A stretch of 64,000 bases of DNA, from positions 19,963-83,962 of the forward strand of contig CAMATZ010000026.1 in the NCBI GenBank assembly GCA_945861275.1. The letters run 5' to 3'. The notes beneath the pieces are model-generated. The model did not search any database. It saw only the letters and a list, made by a program, of their open reading frames with translations, and was not told the DNA's origin. This stretch comes from Bordetella parapertussis. GTDB taxonomy: Bacteria; Pseudomonadota; Gammaproteobacteria; Burkholderiales; SG8-41. How positions within the stretch are numbered: position 1 is the stretch's first letter; each line of letters starts with the position of its first letter. Below are positions 51,001 through 59,839 of the stretch, piece by piece. Made by a program: the position numbers and the translations under genes.

Positions 51001-51916
51001 TTATCAGCTGCAAAAGTTGCGTGACAATCCGCAATGTGCAGAAGAGGAATACGCGCGTATTCTGGATGTTGCGGACGCTGGCATCGTGCCTGTGCTTACA
51101 TTCGATCCATCACACGCTGTCGCCGCGCCGTTGATAGCCACTGGCGCGCGCCCGCGCGTTGCCATTCTGCGCGAGCAGGGCGTCAACGGACAAATCGAAA
51201 TGGCGGCGGCGTTTGATCGTGCGGGCTTTGCCGCGTTCGACGTGCATATGAGCGACATCATTGCGGGCCGCGTCAGTCTCGCGGATTTCAGAGGCTTTGC
51301 CGCGTGCGGCGGGTTTTCATACGGCGACGTGCTGGGTGCGGGCGAAGGCTGGGCGAAATCTATTTTATTCAATGCGCGTGCAAGGGATGAATTCGAGGCT
51401 TTTTTCATGCGCGCCGATGTGTTTGCGCTGGGTGTGTGCAACGGCTGTCAGATGATGAGCAACTTAAATGCACTGATTCCCGGCGCGAGAGCCTGGCCGC
51501 ACTTTATAAAAAATAAATCCGAGCAATTCGAAGCACGCGTCGCGATGGTGGAAATTCAGCCATCGCCCTCGCTGTTCTTCGACGGCATGGCGGGTAGCCG
51601 CCTGCCGGTGGCGGTGGCGCACGGCGAGGGCTACACGGAATTCGCGGATGCTGCGGCACTCAACGCGGCGCAGCCGTTGATCGCGCTGCGCTTTGTGGAT
51701 AACGTAGGACAGGTGACGGAGCGTTATCCGCTCAATCCGAATGGTTCGCCACAGGGCATTACCGGACTCACTACGCCGGACGGCAGATTCACCATACTAA
51801 TGCCGCACCCGGAGCGGGTATTCAGATCTGTGCAGAACTCCTGGCATCCGGACAGCTGGGGCGAAGACGGCCCGTGGCTGCGGATGTTTCAGAATGCGCG
51901 CAAGTGGGTGGGTTAA
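48062..51916 (+). CDS. purL: Phosphoribosylformylglycinamidine synthase, single-chain
   Basis: The 1284-residue enzyme converts FGAR to FGAM in purine synthesis using glutamine and ATP. It is the long, fused form. An N-terminal PurS-like domain is followed by the FGAM synthase core ([59 protein letters not shown]) and a glutamine amidotransferase domain with the nucleophile in [13 protein letters not shown] and the His-Glu pair in [11 protein letters not shown]. Length is close to the E. coli enzyme. The start [20 protein letters not shown] is typical of betaproteobacterial PurL. Downstream is the heptamer hairpin at 51920. Confidence 0.97.
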   Translation: MILRLRGRRAFSDFRLAKLLQSLPASFAALTLHADFWHFVETSRALDAPELERLERILTYGPAARVDAAQGELLLVTPRPGTISPWSSKATDIAQHCGLEVVRRIERGTAFWANGVADARADLTPLIHDRMTEVVFAAMKDTDKLFQHFEPKPLSTVDILGGGAHALARANREMGLALSEDEVTYLVENFTRMGRNPSDVELMMFAQANSEHCRHKIFNADWIIDGEVKPISLFGMIRTTHAKHPAGTVVAYSDNSSVIEGARVARFHPRQDGKYGFAEEDTHILMKVETHNHPTAIAPFPGAATGAGGEIRDEGATGRGSKPKAGLTGFTVSHLRIPDAVRRWEHDSYGKPGRIASALQIMLEGPIGGAAFNNEFGRPNLAGYFRTYEQFVAGEMRGYHKPIMIAGGVGNIAARHAFKAELGVGALLIQLGGPGMLIGLGGGAASSMDTGANQQDLDFDSVQRGNAEIQRRAQEVIDRCCALAEANPIRSIHDVGAGGVSNALPEMVHAAGRGGRFDLRKVPSEEPGMSPLQIWCNEAQERYVLAIAPESLAVFDALCARERCPYAVVGETTDDGRLTVHDPVFANNAVDMELSVLLGKPPKMTRRVSRLTRELPAFDTTSIDLREAAYRVLRMPSVADKTFLIAIGDRSVGGMTARDQMVGPWQVPVADVAVTLMGFNTYRGEAFALGERTPLAVINAAASGRMAVGEALTNIAAAPIAHIGDIKLSANWMAAAGHGGEDAALFDTVHAVAMELCPQLGISIPVGKDSLSMKTAWTEGSIKKEVIAPLSLIVSAFAPVLDARQTLTPQLCTDCGDTVLLLIDLANGHMRLGGSALTQAWGVTGSVAPDLESPSSIVNFIQQKQILTERQQILAYHDRSDGGLFATVCEMMFAGRAGITLELPQDAALIDTLFNEELGVVLQVRAADEASVRQAFAAAGVACQCIGQLNNDATLRVKAGASVVLCEKRTDLHRAWSETTYQLQKLRDNPQCAEEEYARILDVADAGIVPVLTFDPSHAVAAPLIATGARPRVAILREQGVNGQIEMAAAFDRAGFAAFDVHMSDIIAGRVSLADFRGFAACGGFSYGDVLGAGEGWAKSILFNARARDEFEAFFMRADVFALGVCNGCQMMSNLNALIPGARAWPHFIKNKSEQFEARVAMVEIQPSPSLFFDGMAGSRLPVAVAHGEGYTEFADAAALNAAQPLIALRFVDNVGQVTERYPLNPNGSPQGITGLTTPDGRFTILMPHPERVFRSVQNSWHPDSWGEDGPWLRMFQNARKWVG

Positions 51917-51919
51917 GGA

Positions 51920-52025
51920 CGTGAAGAGTGAAGGGTGAAGGGTGAAGTGTAAAATACAGCGGTGGTGACGTGTGGGTGCACCTCTTCACCCTTCACTCTT
52001 CACCCTTCACCCTTCACTCTTCACG
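51920..52025. repeat. Perfect 28-bp inverted arms of GTGAAGR heptamers
   Basis: The arm at 51920-51947 and the arm at 51998-52025 are perfect reverse complements over 28 bases, each made of four heptamers (GTGAAGA, GTGAAGG, GTGAAGG, GTGAAG). The 50-base interior holds further heptamers on the right side, so the right array is longer. It occupies the whole gap between convergent purL and the parvulin gene and may terminate both. Confidence 0.92.
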
Positions 52026-52030
52026 GAAGT

Positions 52031-52828
52031 TCATTCCACCTTGGCCTTGGCCCGCAAATCGCTGAGCATTTTCTGCACCAACTGGCTTTGCAGCATTTGC
52101 TGAATTTGTGGCTTGGCCTCGTCCAGCGTCGGCACTTTGATCGGGCGTTCATCGTCGAGACGAATCACGTGCCAACCGAAATTGGATTGCACCGGCGCAT
52201 CGGCAAGCTGGCCTTTTTTCATTTTGAGTAGAGCGTCGCCAAAAGGCTTGACATATTTTTCCGCAGGCGCCCACTCGAGATCACCGCCGCGAGCCTTGGA
52301 GCCGGTATCTTTTGATTTTTCGGCGGCCAGTTTCTCAAAGCTGCCGCCTTTTTTGATCAACGCGATGACTTCCTTGGCCTCGTCCTCCTTGTCAACCAGG
52401 ATATGGCGTGCACGGAATTCCTTGGCGGGAATGGTCGGTTTGATGCGCTCGTACTCCTTGCGCACGGCGTCGTCATTCACTGGATTGGCCTTCATGTAAT
52501 CCTGCACAAAGGCGTTGACCAGCGTTTCCTGCCGCTGTAAATCGATTTGCGCGGCGACTTCCGGGTTTTTTTGCAGGCCGCGTTTCACGGCTTCCTGCGC
52601 CACCACTTCCTGATTGATCAGCGTATCGCGCAGCGCGGTGCGTATTTCCGGTGTATCAGGCTGCTTGCCGGCGGCGCGCATTTTGAGAATGGTGTCGAGC
52701 CGGGCCTGCGGAATCTCCACGCCGTTGACTTTGGCGACCTGCGCGTGCGCGGCGGGCAGTAGAAAAATGGTTGCGGCAACTGTAAGTGACGCGGCTATTG
52801 GCGCGAGTGCATGAATACGGGCGTGCAT
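52031..52828 (-). CDS. Periplasmic parvulin-type peptidyl-prolyl isomerase
   Basis: The 265-residue protein has a signal peptide (ending LLPAAHAQ), an N-terminal SurA-like chaperone segment (VNGVEIPQARLDTILKMRAA, TLINQEVVAQEAVKRGLQKN) and a parvulin domain at about residues 138-235 (EFRARHILVDKEDEAKEVIA, GGDLEWAPAEKYVKPFGDAL, SNFGWHVIRLDDERP). It would help fold outer-membrane or secreted proteins, possibly T2SS substrates. bolA is 19 bp upstream on the same strand. Confidence 0.92.
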   Translation of the reverse strand: MHARIHALAPIAASLTVAATIFLLPAAHAQVAKVNGVEIPQARLDTILKMRAAGKQPDTPEIRTALRDTLINQEVVAQEAVKRGLQKNPEVAAQIDLQRQETLVNAFVQDYMKANPVNDDAVRKEYERIKPTIPAKEFRARHILVDKEDEAKEVIALIKKGGSFEKLAAEKSKDTGSKARGGDLEWAPAEKYVKPFGDALLKMKKGQLADAPVQSNFGWHVIRLDDERPIKVPTLDEAKPQIQQMLQSQLVQKMLSDLRAKAKVE

Positions 52829-52847
52829 AAATTAAATTCCCTGGTGG

Positions 52848-53111
52848 TTAGATTTCTTCCGGTGCATAAGCCTTGATCGACAAGGCGTGTATTGCAGTTT
52901 GCATCATTGGGCCGAGCGCATCGTAAACTAAACGATGCCTCGCGGGCAACGACAAACCGTGAAATTGTGCTGAAACCAGCAGCAATTGATAATGTCCGCC
53001 GCCGCCCTTGGCGCCTTCATGGCCGATGTGCTGACCCGATTCGTCCATGATTTCGATGGACTCGGGCGCCAGCGCGGCGAGGCGCAGCTGCATGTGTTCG
53101 ATGGTATTCAA
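52848..53111 (-). CDS. bolA: BolA-family protein
   Basis: The 87-residue protein has the BolA fold: an N-terminal helix (MNTIEHMQLRLAALAPESIE), the GHYQLLLVSAQFHGLSLPAR segment and HRLVYDALGPMMQTAIHALS with the conserved His. BolA proteins partner with monothiol glutaredoxins in iron-sulfur trafficking and regulation. Length is normal for the short BolA/IbaG type. It lies between yciB and the parvulin gene, the usual order in betaproteobacteria. Confidence 0.93.
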   Translation of the reverse strand: MNTIEHMQLRLAALAPESIEIMDESGQHIGHEGAKGGGGHYQLLLVSAQFHGLSLPARHRLVYDALGPMMQTAIHALSIKAYAPEEI

Positions 53112-53168
53112 AGGCGTGATTATGTGAAGGTCTGCGCTAAAGACAACCTGAGCGGAAAAGGGTTCCGG

Positions 53169-53708
53169 CTACTCAGGATTTTTATCCTGAACGTATTTGC
53201 CCAGCATGACAGCCTGGCCCACTACAAAAACCAGCATCAGACCCATACCGCCAAACAGTTTGAAGTTGACCCAGGTGTCTGTCGAATAATTAAACGCCAC
53301 AAACAAGTTAAGCACACCCATCACCGCAAAAAACGCAATCCAGCTCAGCAGCAGTTTCCCCCAAACCGCTTCAGGCAGCGTCAGGGTTTTTTCCATCATG
53401 GCGCGTATCAGGTTCTTTTTGAAACCCAGCGCGGCGACACCCAGCGCGGCGGCGAACAACCAGTACAGCACCGTGGGTTTCCACTTGATGAAGGTTTCGT
53501 TCTGTAACAACAGGGTGGCCCCGCCGAACACCGTAATCACGCCAAGACTGACCCACAGCATCGGTTCCACCTTGCGGTGCCTGAACCATACCCAGCCGAT
53601 TTGCGCAAAAGAGGCAGCAATGGCGACTGCGGTAGCTTCGTAAATGCCATACAGCTTGAACACCACGAAGAACAGGATCACCGGGAACATGTCGAACAAA
53701 AACTTCAT
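53169..53708 (-). CDS. yciB: Inner-membrane septation protein A (YciB/IspZ)
   Basis: The 179-residue protein has five membrane segments and the family start [20 protein letters not shown]. Other conserved parts are [37 protein letters not shown] and the [20 protein letters not shown] segment. YciB affects cell envelope integrity and septation. It is followed by bolA. Confidence 0.95.
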   Translation of the reverse strand: MKFLFDMFPVILFFVVFKLYGIYEATAVAIAASFAQIGWVWFRHRKVEPMLWVSLGVITVFGGATLLLQNETFIKWKPTVLYWLFAAALGVAALGFKKNLIRAMMEKTLTLPEAVWGKLLLSWIAFFAVMGVLNLFVAFNYSTDTWVNFKLFGGMGLMLVFVVGQAVMLGKYVQDKNPE

Positions 53709-53733
53709 GGCATCAAACCTAAAAAATAGTATT

Positions 53734-53776
53734 CCCTCTCCCCCGCTTTTTGGGGGAGAGGGCTAGGGTGAGGGGG
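53734..53776. repeat. Intergenic hairpin repeat between msrB and yciB
   Basis: CCCTCTCCCCC at 53734-53744 and GGGGGAGAGGG at 53752-53762 form an 11-bp perfect stem with a T-rich 7-base loop, followed by CTAGGGTGAGGGGGG. It belongs to the same class as the GC-rich repeat at 22327-22388 (shared CCCTCACCC element) and resembles a repeat common in proteobacterial genomes. Confidence 0.75.
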
Positions 53777-53811
53777 GGAGACACTACTTGTCGTATTACG
53801 GCGCGGTTAAT

Positions 53812-54207
53812 TTATGACTTTTCAAACTTGAGCGATGCCGAGTTGATGCAATAACGCAGGCCCGTTGGCTGAGGGCCATCTTCAAACACGTGACCCAGAT
53901 GCGCATCGCAGCGGTTGCATAAGACTTCGGTGCGGCGCATAAAAAAGCCGTTGTCTTCTTCGGCAGCCACATTTTCCGCGACAGCAGGCTGCCAAAAGCT
54001 CGGCCAGCCGGTGCCGGATTCAAACTTGTGCTCGGCTTTGAATAACTCGGCGTCACAACAAATGCAGCGATAGATGCCCTGCTCGTGGTTGTCGCAATAG
54101 GCGCCACTGAATGCGCGTTCGGTGCCTTTTTTGCGTGCGACATCGAACTGCTCTTTAGTGAGCATTTGTTTCCATTCGGTGTCGGATTTTTTAATTTTCT
54201 CGCTCAT
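53812..54207 (-). CDS. msrB: Peptide methionine-R-sulfoxide reductase MsrB
   Basis: The 131-residue enzyme reduces methionine-R-sulfoxide in proteins. It has the zinc CxxC pairs (RCICCDAELF and CNRCDAHLGHVF), SGTGWPSFWQPA and the catalytic RYCINSASLKF. No signal peptide, so it is cytoplasmic. The ATG at 54207 and the start MSEKIKKSDTEWKQMLTKEQ are typical. It lies 42 bp downstream of the flavoprotein gene. Confidence 0.96.
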   Translation of the reverse strand: MSEKIKKSDTEWKQMLTKEQFDVARKKGTERAFSGAYCDNHEQGIYRCICCDAELFKAEHKFESGTGWPSFWQPAVAENVAAEEDNGFFMRRTEVLCNRCDAHLGHVFEDGPQPTGLRYCINSASLKFEKS

Positions 54208-54249
54208 GTCACTCCCGCTGGGTGAAGGGTTGCAATGGTCAGCATCGCA

Positions 54250-55674
54250 CTAAAGTACTTTTCCCGGATTCATAATGCCTTGCGGATCGAGCGCGCGCTT
54301 TACCGTACGCATGAGATCAATTTCGACCGGGTCCTTATACCGCACGAGTTCAGCAACCTTGGCGATGCCGATGCCGTGCTCGGCGCTGAAACTGCCTTTG
54401 TATTGCTTGACAATATCGTAAATCACGGTAGTCACATCATGGGCCTCACGTGCGGCGGCATCGCTGCGCATGCGGCCTGCGACATAAGTGTTGTAATGCA
54501 AATTGCCGTCGCCGAGGTGGCCAAAGCAGATAATGTGGGTGCCTTTGAAATGTTTTTCCAACGCCGCTTGCCCGTCGCGGATGAAGGCGGGGATTTCACC
54601 CACCGCGACGGCAATATCGTGACGGTACAGCATGCCGCTCTCGTTGCGGGCGGCTTCCGGTATGGATTCGCGGATGCGCCACAGCGCCTGCGATTGGCCG
54701 TTGTTTTCGGCCAGCACGGCGTCGATGACCAGACCTTGCGTCATGGCCTTTTCCAGCGCGCTTTCGAGTGCCACGCGCAAGTTGTCGCCCGGCGATGAAT
54801 CACCCAGTTCGGTAAGCACATACCATGGATGCGGCGCGTTGAGCGGATCACGCACGCCGGGAATATGCTTCATCACCAACTCCAGGCAGGCGCGCGAAAT
54901 CAATTCAAACGCATTGATACGGTCGCCAAAATGCTGGCGCAGCAACGAAAATAAATTCAGCGCGGCATCGGGTGATGGCACGGCCAGCCACGTAGTAGCG
55001 GTGGCGCTGGGCTTGGGAAAAAGTTTCAGTACGGCTGCGGTGATGATGCCGAGCGTGCCTTCCGCACCGATAAACAGGTGCTTCAAATCGTAACCGGTGT
55101 TGTCCTTGCGCAGCGAACGCAGGCCATTCCAGATACGTCCGTCGGGCAGCACGGCTTCCAGTCCCAGCACCAGATCGCGCGTATTGCCGTAGCGCAGCAC
55201 GTTCACGCCACCGGCGTTGGTGGATAAATTGCCGCCGATCTGGCAACTGCCTTCGGCGCCCAGCGACAACGGAAACAAGCGGTTCGCATCCACCGCCGCT
55301 TGTTGAATATTGGCGAGCACGCAGCCGGCTTCGACTGTCATGGTGTTATTTAGCGCATCAACATTGCGGATGCGATTCATGCGCCCCATCGCGATAACCA
55401 CCGGGTTCAATTTGGCGTCGGGCACCGTGGCGCCGCACATGCCGGTGTTGCCGCCTTGCGGCACCAGAGGGGTGCGGGTCTCGGCGCAGATTTTGACGAT
55501 GGCAGCGACTTGTTCAACGTTCGCCGGCCGCACCACTGCCGCCGCTGCACCGTGATAAATGCCGCGCCAATCGTTGACATAGGGTTCGAGTTCGGCGGCA
55601 TCCGTGAAAATGCCTTGCGCGCCTACGGCGGCGCCGAGACGGTTGATGGTGGCAGTGCGGGATACGGTGGACAT
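54250..55674 (-). CDS. GlcD-like FAD-binding 2-hydroxyacid dehydrogenase
   Basis: The 474-residue flavoprotein has a PCMH-type FAD domain (VVRPANVEQVAAIVKICAET, PLVPQGGNTGMCG, LGAEGSCQIGGNLSTNAGGV, TGYDLKHLFIGAEGTLGIIT) and a C-terminal domain ending FSAEHGIGIAKVAEL and LDPQGIMNPGKVL. The family includes GlcD and D-2-hydroxyglutarate/D-lactate dehydrogenases; glcE and glcF are not adjacent, so a stand-alone D-2-hydroxyacid dehydrogenase is most likely. ATG 55674 is used, because the longer frame upstream is translated repeat DNA. Confidence 0.9.
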   Translation of the reverse strand: MSTVSRTATINRLGAAVGAQGIFTDAAELEPYVNDWRGIYHGAAAAVVRPANVEQVAAIVKICAETRTPLVPQGGNTGMCGATVPDAKLNPVVIAMGRMNRIRNVDALNNTMTVEAGCVLANIQQAAVDANRLFPLSLGAEGSCQIGGNLSTNAGGVNVLRYGNTRDLVLGLEAVLPDGRIWNGLRSLRKDNTGYDLKHLFIGAEGTLGIITAAVLKLFPKPSATATTWLAVPSPDAALNLFSLLRQHFGDRINAFELISRACLELVMKHIPGVRDPLNAPHPWYVLTELGDSSPGDNLRVALESALEKAMTQGLVIDAVLAENNGQSQALWRIRESIPEAARNESGMLYRHDIAVAVGEIPAFIRDGQAALEKHFKGTHIICFGHLGDGNLHYNTYVAGRMRSDAAAREAHDVTTVIYDIVKQYKGSFSAEHGIGIAKVAELVRYKDPVEIDLMRTVKRALDPQGIMNPGKVL

Positions 55675-55719
55675 GGTTCTATCGAATCTGGAAAACGCGA
55701 TTCTAACATTTCCAACCCT

Positions 55720-55853
55720 GTCGTTCCCGCGCAGGCGGGAACCCATAACACAGTGCCATAGGGCACATACCGCCCCCAACCTACCTTCCCCCAAGGGAAG
55801 GGGATACCCGCCGTAGCCTGCCCTCGAATGATTTAGCCGGGGGCGGGAACGAC
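55720..55853. repeat. Mosaic of palindromic intergenic repeats
   Basis: GTCGTTCCCGC at 55720-55730 and GCGGGAACGAC at 55843-55853 are a perfect 11-bp inverted pair about 110 bp apart. The left one also forms its own hairpin (TTCCCGC, GCAG, GCGGGAA at 55724-55741), and CCTTCCC/GGGAAGG (55784-55801) forms another. The element lies in the gap between the divergent GlcD-like gene and the Bug gene. Its left hairpin matches a repeat widespread in proteobacteria. Confidence 0.7.
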
Positions 55854-55953
55854 AGCGAGGATGTTTTTTCGCCACTAATTCTATTGTAAGATTTGCGCCA
55901 GTCGAATCGACTCAACCTGCAACAGCGTGTCTATTCAAAGCAAGGCTTTCCTC

Positions 55954-56994
55954 ATGCCGCGTTCCATCGTTTTTGTTCTAACGCTGCTATTTGCGTTTAA
56001 CGCACAAGCTCAAGATTACCCCTCGCGCGCAGTGACACTGGTAGTGCCGTATCCGCTGAGCGGCCCCACCGATATACGTGGTTCGTCGCGCATGACCAAA
56101 ACCTACAAGTTAATGGCCGCAAATGCGCCGCCGGCGATCTCCGATACGCTAAGCCGCATTGTGCAGCAGACGATACGTTACGAATCAAAGCATCCGGTGC
56201 TGCTGGAGCGTCAGCCCGGCGGCGCCACCACGCGTGGCGCGCAGCATGTGGCGCGCGCATCGGCGGATGGGCATACGCTACTGCTGGCAAGCAACGAAAC
56301 CATGGTGCTCACACCGCATTACGCCTTTGATGTGGGCTACGATCCCACACGCAATTTTGAGTTGGCGGCGCCGCTGGTTGACATGCCGTTTGTGTTGATG
56401 GTCAGCACGGGGCTGCCGTTCAAGACGTTTGAGCGCCTGATTTCGTACATCAAAGTGCGTCCCGGTGAAATAAATTACGCCTCGTCGGGCGATGGCAGCA
56501 CCGGCCACCTTGCCGGTGAATTATTGCGCCGCGTGGCGGGGCTCGACATGGTGCATGTTTCTTATAACGGCGGGCTTGCAGCGCTCAACGGCGTCGCCAA
56601 AGGACACGCTTCGTTGATGTTTGCCGCGCTGCCGCTGGCACTGCCTTATCTCAACAATGAGCATTTGCGTGCGCTGGCGGTGGCCAGTCCGCGCCGTGCC
56701 GAGTTGTTACCGCATTTGCCAACGTTGACGGAGTCAGGCATCGCGGGCGCGGATGTGACCGCATGGTTTGGCGTGTTCGCACCCAATGGCGTATCGCCCA
56801 ACGTCATACGCTGGTTGAATGAACGTATATCAGAATCGGTCAACGAAATGTCAACGCGTAATGCATTGCTTGCGTTGGGACTGGAACCGGTACGCGGCAC
56901 GCTGTCGGATTTTGCATCCCGCATCTACGCCGAAGGCGAACGCTGGGGACCGGTGTTGAAAGCAGCGCGCATTCCAGGCCGGAACGCCTCGTGA
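55954..56994 (+). CDS. Bug/TctC-family receptor with an internal insertion
   Basis: The 346-residue protein has a signal peptide (MPRSIVFVLTLLFAFNAQAQ) and Bug features (YPSRAVTLVVPYPLSGPTDI, VLLERQPGGATTRGAQHV, MVHVSYNGGLAALNGVAKGH, LPHLPTLTESGIAG). Directly after GPTDI, where other Bug proteins run straight into the first helix, it carries about 22 extra residues (GSSRMTKTYKLMAANAPPAI). The insertion lies beside the ligand-binding loop. A GTG at 55927 is an alternative start. No partner permease is nearby. Confidence 0.82.
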   Translation: MPRSIVFVLTLLFAFNAQAQDYPSRAVTLVVPYPLSGPTDIRGSSRMTKTYKLMAANAPPAISDTLSRIVQQTIRYESKHPVLLERQPGGATTRGAQHVARASADGHTLLLASNETMVLTPHYAFDVGYDPTRNFELAAPLVDMPFVLMVSTGLPFKTFERLISYIKVRPGEINYASSGDGSTGHLAGELLRRVAGLDMVHVSYNGGLAALNGVAKGHASLMFAALPLALPYLNNEHLRALAVASPRRAELLPHLPTLTESGIAGADVTAWFGVFAPNGVSPNVIRWLNERISESVNEMSTRNALLALGLEPVRGTLSDFASRIYAEGERWGPVLKAARIPGRNAS

Positions 56995-57056
56995 AGGCCT
57001 TGCGTGCAAGTTGCTGTGTGTTGTAGTATTTTATCCATCATAAAGGGAGGTAAATC

Positions 57057-57431
57057 ATGAACCGTTATTTGAAGTTTTTTCAATCTGGTCTGGCTGTGGC
57101 TTGTGGTGCTGTCATCATGACGACATCGGGCGCGGCGTTTGCGCAAGCAACGCCGCCGGCGCAAAAATCAGAACAGCGCGATTGTTCCAAGGCGCCTGAG
57201 GGCGCGAAGGCGCAGTGTGAAGCACGCAACAAGGCCGACGCCAAGTGTGGCAAGCTCGAAGGCGACGCACGCCGCATTTGCCAGCGTGATGAATTACCGC
57301 GCGATTGCAACAAGAGCGAGAACAAAGCGCGTTGCGAAGCCGAAGTTGCCGCGCACAAAGCCTGCCGTAGTGATGTTGCGAAGTATCGCGCCTGCATGGA
57401 ATCCAAACGGCCTGACGCCAAGAAAGGCTGA
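57057..57431 (+). CDS. Small secreted cysteine-rich protein of unknown function
   Basis: The 124-residue protein has a signal peptide (ending GAAFAQ) and a lysine-, alanine- and cysteine-rich mature part with seven Cys in recurring contexts (RDCSKAPEGAKAQCEARNKA, KCGKLEGDARRICQRDELPR, DCNKSENKARCEAE, KACRSDVAKYRACMES). The regular spacing suggests helical hairpins held by disulfides in the periplasm. GGGAGG lies before the ATG. I do not recognise a characterised homologue. Confidence 0.7.
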   Translation: MNRYLKFFQSGLAVACGAVIMTTSGAAFAQATPPAQKSEQRDCSKAPEGAKAQCEARNKADAKCGKLEGDARRICQRDELPRDCNKSENKARCEAEVAAHKACRSDVAKYRACMESKRPDAKKG

Positions 57432-57535
57432 TTTCGTTCGTAACAACGTCTTGTGATGGAACGCGAACGGCCGCCGCACAGTATCGAAGCGGCTGGCCGT
57501 ACGCCTATAACAAACTTCAAATGGGAGAGCCAGTC

Positions 57536-57805
57536 ATGAAAAGCTTAATAAAAACAACAGGTTATATATCGATATTACTTTCCTCCACAGCCTACGCAGA
57601 CCTCACTCTTACCAATCGCGACAGCAAGTCGCACGACATCACCATCAAGTGCAGCACCACCACGCAAACCAGTATCGCTTCCAATGTCACGCGCAGTATC
57701 GGCAATGGGCCGTGTACGGTAACCGTGAAAAGCACCAACGCCAGCGCCACGGGCAGCGGCAATGCAAAGATGGTGATCAAGAATGGGGCGGTGGGAATAC
57801 AGTAG
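57536..57805 (+). CDS. Small secreted protein of unknown function
   Basis: The 89-residue product has a signal peptide (MKSLIKTTGYISILLSSTAY ending in Ala) and a mature beta-rich segment of about 65 residues (LTLTNRDSKSHDITIKCSTT, CTVTVKSTNASATGSGNAKM) with two Cys, which could form a disulfide in a small beta-sandwich. GGGAG nine bases before ATG 57536 decides the start. Function unknown. It lies 26 bp before the TMEM43-like gene, so they are probably co-transcribed. Confidence 0.65.
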   Translation: MKSLIKTTGYISILLSSTAYADLTLTNRDSKSHDITIKCSTTTQTSIASNVTRSIGNGPCTVTVKSTNASATGSGNAKMVIKNGAVGIQ

Positions 57806-57830
57806 TTTCGCGATAACAGGGGAGAAAATC

Positions 57831-59054
57831 ATGGCCGACAATAATGAGAACAGCTATTCCAGCGAAGATAGCGGCAGCGATTCCGTCAGCGAAACCAGTT
57901 CTCAGGGCTGGTTGTCGAGGCTGGGTGGCGCGATCAAGGGCATAGTGGTTGGCTTGGTTATGGTGATCGCGGCGTTTCCTTTGTTGTTCTGGAACGAAGG
58001 CCGCGCGGTGCGCACCGCGAAATCGCTTGATGAAGGACGCGGCGCGGTGGTGACGACGCTGTCGGAGAGAGTCGACCCCGCGAACGAGGGAAAACTCGTA
58101 CACACCACAGGGCGCGCAAAAACGACGGTGACGCTTAGCGACCCGGTATTCGGCGTTTCGGCCAATGCCATTGCGCTCAAGCGCAAAGTTGAGATGTATC
58201 AGTGGAAAGAATCTTCCAAGAGTGAAACCAAGAACAAACTCGGCGGCGGCACCGAGACCGTGACCACGTACACCTATGCCAAAGAGTGGTCGGAATCGTT
58301 GCAGGATTCGGGCAAATTCAAAGAAAAGCAGGGGCACAACAATCCCGGCAGCCTGCCGTTCAAGACCGAGAAATGGACCGCGGACAAAGTTACGCTCGGC
58401 GCGTATACGCTCACACCGTCGCAATCCGGACAAATTTCCGGCGACGAACCAGTCAAAGCGGCAGCATCCTTGGTCAAATCTGACATCTCTCGTCCGCTTC
58501 GTGACCACGGCGCTGGCTTGTATGCAGGCTACAACCCGGAACAGCCGCAAGTCAGCGACCTGCGCATCACCTTCACGCAAGTAGGCGAAAGCGATATCAC
58601 CGTAGTCGCCAAACAAATAGGCAGCACGTTCGAGCCGTATCGCGCTAAGGCCGGCGCTACGGTTGATCTGCAGCGCAAGGGCATCGCCAGCGCCGATGAT
58701 ATGTTCGAGGCAGCCAAGGAATCGAATGCAGTGATGACGTGGATTTTGCGCGTGGTCGGATTTGTATTGATGGCATTGGGCTTGGGCATGACGCTTAAAC
58801 CACTATCAGTGCTGGCGAGCGTGATCCCGCTTTTTGGCGACATCATCGGCGCTGGTACTGGGATTATTGCCTTCCTGCTTGCGGGCATCATGTCGCTGAC
58901 TACCATTGCCGTGGCGTGGATTTTCTACCGGCCTTTGCTGGGCATAGCGCTGCTGGTGCTTGCCGGCGGCGCGGTGTACGGCATCTGGCATCTGGTGGGT
59001 AAATTCCGCGCCAGGCGTGTTTCGTCTGCCGCACCAGCAGCTGCACCTGCCTGA
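57831..59054 (+). CDS. TMEM43-family membrane protein
   Basis: The 407-residue protein has one membrane helix near residues 34-54 (IKGIVVGLVMVIAAFPLLFW), a large soluble domain of about 240 residues, and three to four membrane helices at the C-terminus (about 300-395). The segment FWNEGRAVRTAKSLDEGRGA after the first helix and PLRDHGAGLYAGYNPEQPQV are typical of TMEM43/LUMA-type proteins, whose bacterial role is unknown. GGGGAG lies just before ATG 57831. Confidence 0.82.
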   Translation: MADNNENSYSSEDSGSDSVSETSSQGWLSRLGGAIKGIVVGLVMVIAAFPLLFWNEGRAVRTAKSLDEGRGAVVTTLSERVDPANEGKLVHTTGRAKTTVTLSDPVFGVSANAIALKRKVEMYQWKESSKSETKNKLGGGTETVTTYTYAKEWSESLQDSGKFKEKQGHNNPGSLPFKTEKWTADKVTLGAYTLTPSQSGQISGDEPVKAAASLVKSDISRPLRDHGAGLYAGYNPEQPQVSDLRITFTQVGESDITVVAKQIGSTFEPYRAKAGATVDLQRKGIASADDMFEAAKESNAVMTWILRVVGFVLMALGLGMTLKPLSVLASVIPLFGDIIGAGTGIIAFLLAGIMSLTTIAVAWIFYRPLLGIALLVLAGGAVYGIWHLVGKFRARRVSSAAPAAAPA

Positions 59055-59208
59055 ATCGTCTTTAGCGGCGATGATGGAATCGCAAAGGCAGTGTCAAGTA
59101 GATGGTGATGGGTTGCTCTGCCGTACTGCGGTATGGTCGTATTCTGTAAATGGACGAACTACGGCTTTTTGAGATGGCGAAATATTCCCGGCGCGAGGGT
59201 CTCCGCCC

Positions 59209-59823
59209 GTGACGCCACTGGGCGATCTGATCTTTAGCGTTATCGGCGTACTTATTGTCGCGGGCGTAGGCGCTGCAATCTGGTTTGCCATGCGCAGCGC
59301 CAACATCATGACTGACGCACTGCGGCGCGACGGCTGGGCCATCGAAAAACCGCAGCGTGGCAATACCAAATGGATCGCGCGACGCACAAAAGCTGGTGTG
59401 GCAGCGCGTGTCGAAGTGACTGCATCAGGCATTGAAATCAAGACGGTGTGGACCCGTGTGCACATGGCCACGGATACCGGCGCTGATGATGTGCTGGTCG
59501 AGAGGAAGTCGCTCGGTTTTCTCGCTGCCGACGGCGCACTCGCCGCTGCAACCGGGTTCAAGCCACCGCCGAGCTGGAATGGCGGATCGCCAGCATTTAT
59601 GGCCGACTACAACGCCTATGCCTCCAGCGACGGCGCGGCAGCGCGCTGGCTATCGCCGGCGAATCAGAGCGCCATTATTGATTACAACAAAACAGCGCCG
59701 CGCAAGGTGGCGGTTCGATTTTTCGAAAATTCTATCGAGGCGCGCTGGGCGCAGGAACCGCAGAACGCTGCGCAGATTGAAAGTGTTGTCGCGCTGCTTG
59801 ATGTGCTGCGCCGCAGCCGATGA
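59209..59823 (+). CDS. Membrane-anchored protein of unknown function
   Basis: The 204-residue protein starts with a membrane segment (LIFSVIGVLIVAGVGAAIWF) followed by a soluble domain with two similar beta-rich stretches (VAARVEVTASGIEIKTVWTR and KVAVRFFENSIEARWAQEPQ). This may be one domain with a repeat. The start is GTG 59209, with GAGGG about 11 bases upstream. No family recognised. It follows the TMEM43-like gene after 154 bp in which I see no other gene. Confidence 0.55.
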   Translation: MTPLGDLIFSVIGVLIVAGVGAAIWFAMRSANIMTDALRRDGWAIEKPQRGNTKWIARRTKAGVAARVEVTASGIEIKTVWTRVHMATDTGADDVLVERKSLGFLAADGALAAATGFKPPPSWNGGSPAFMADYNAYASSDGAAARWLSPANQSAIIDYNKTAPRKVAVRFFENSIEARWAQEPQNAAQIESVVALLDVLRRSR

Positions 59824-59839
59824 ATTTAGCCAGCATCGT

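Noticed and set aside
51920..52025. Possible CRISPR array
   Set aside because: Units are 7 bp, contiguous and without spacers, and no cas genes are present.
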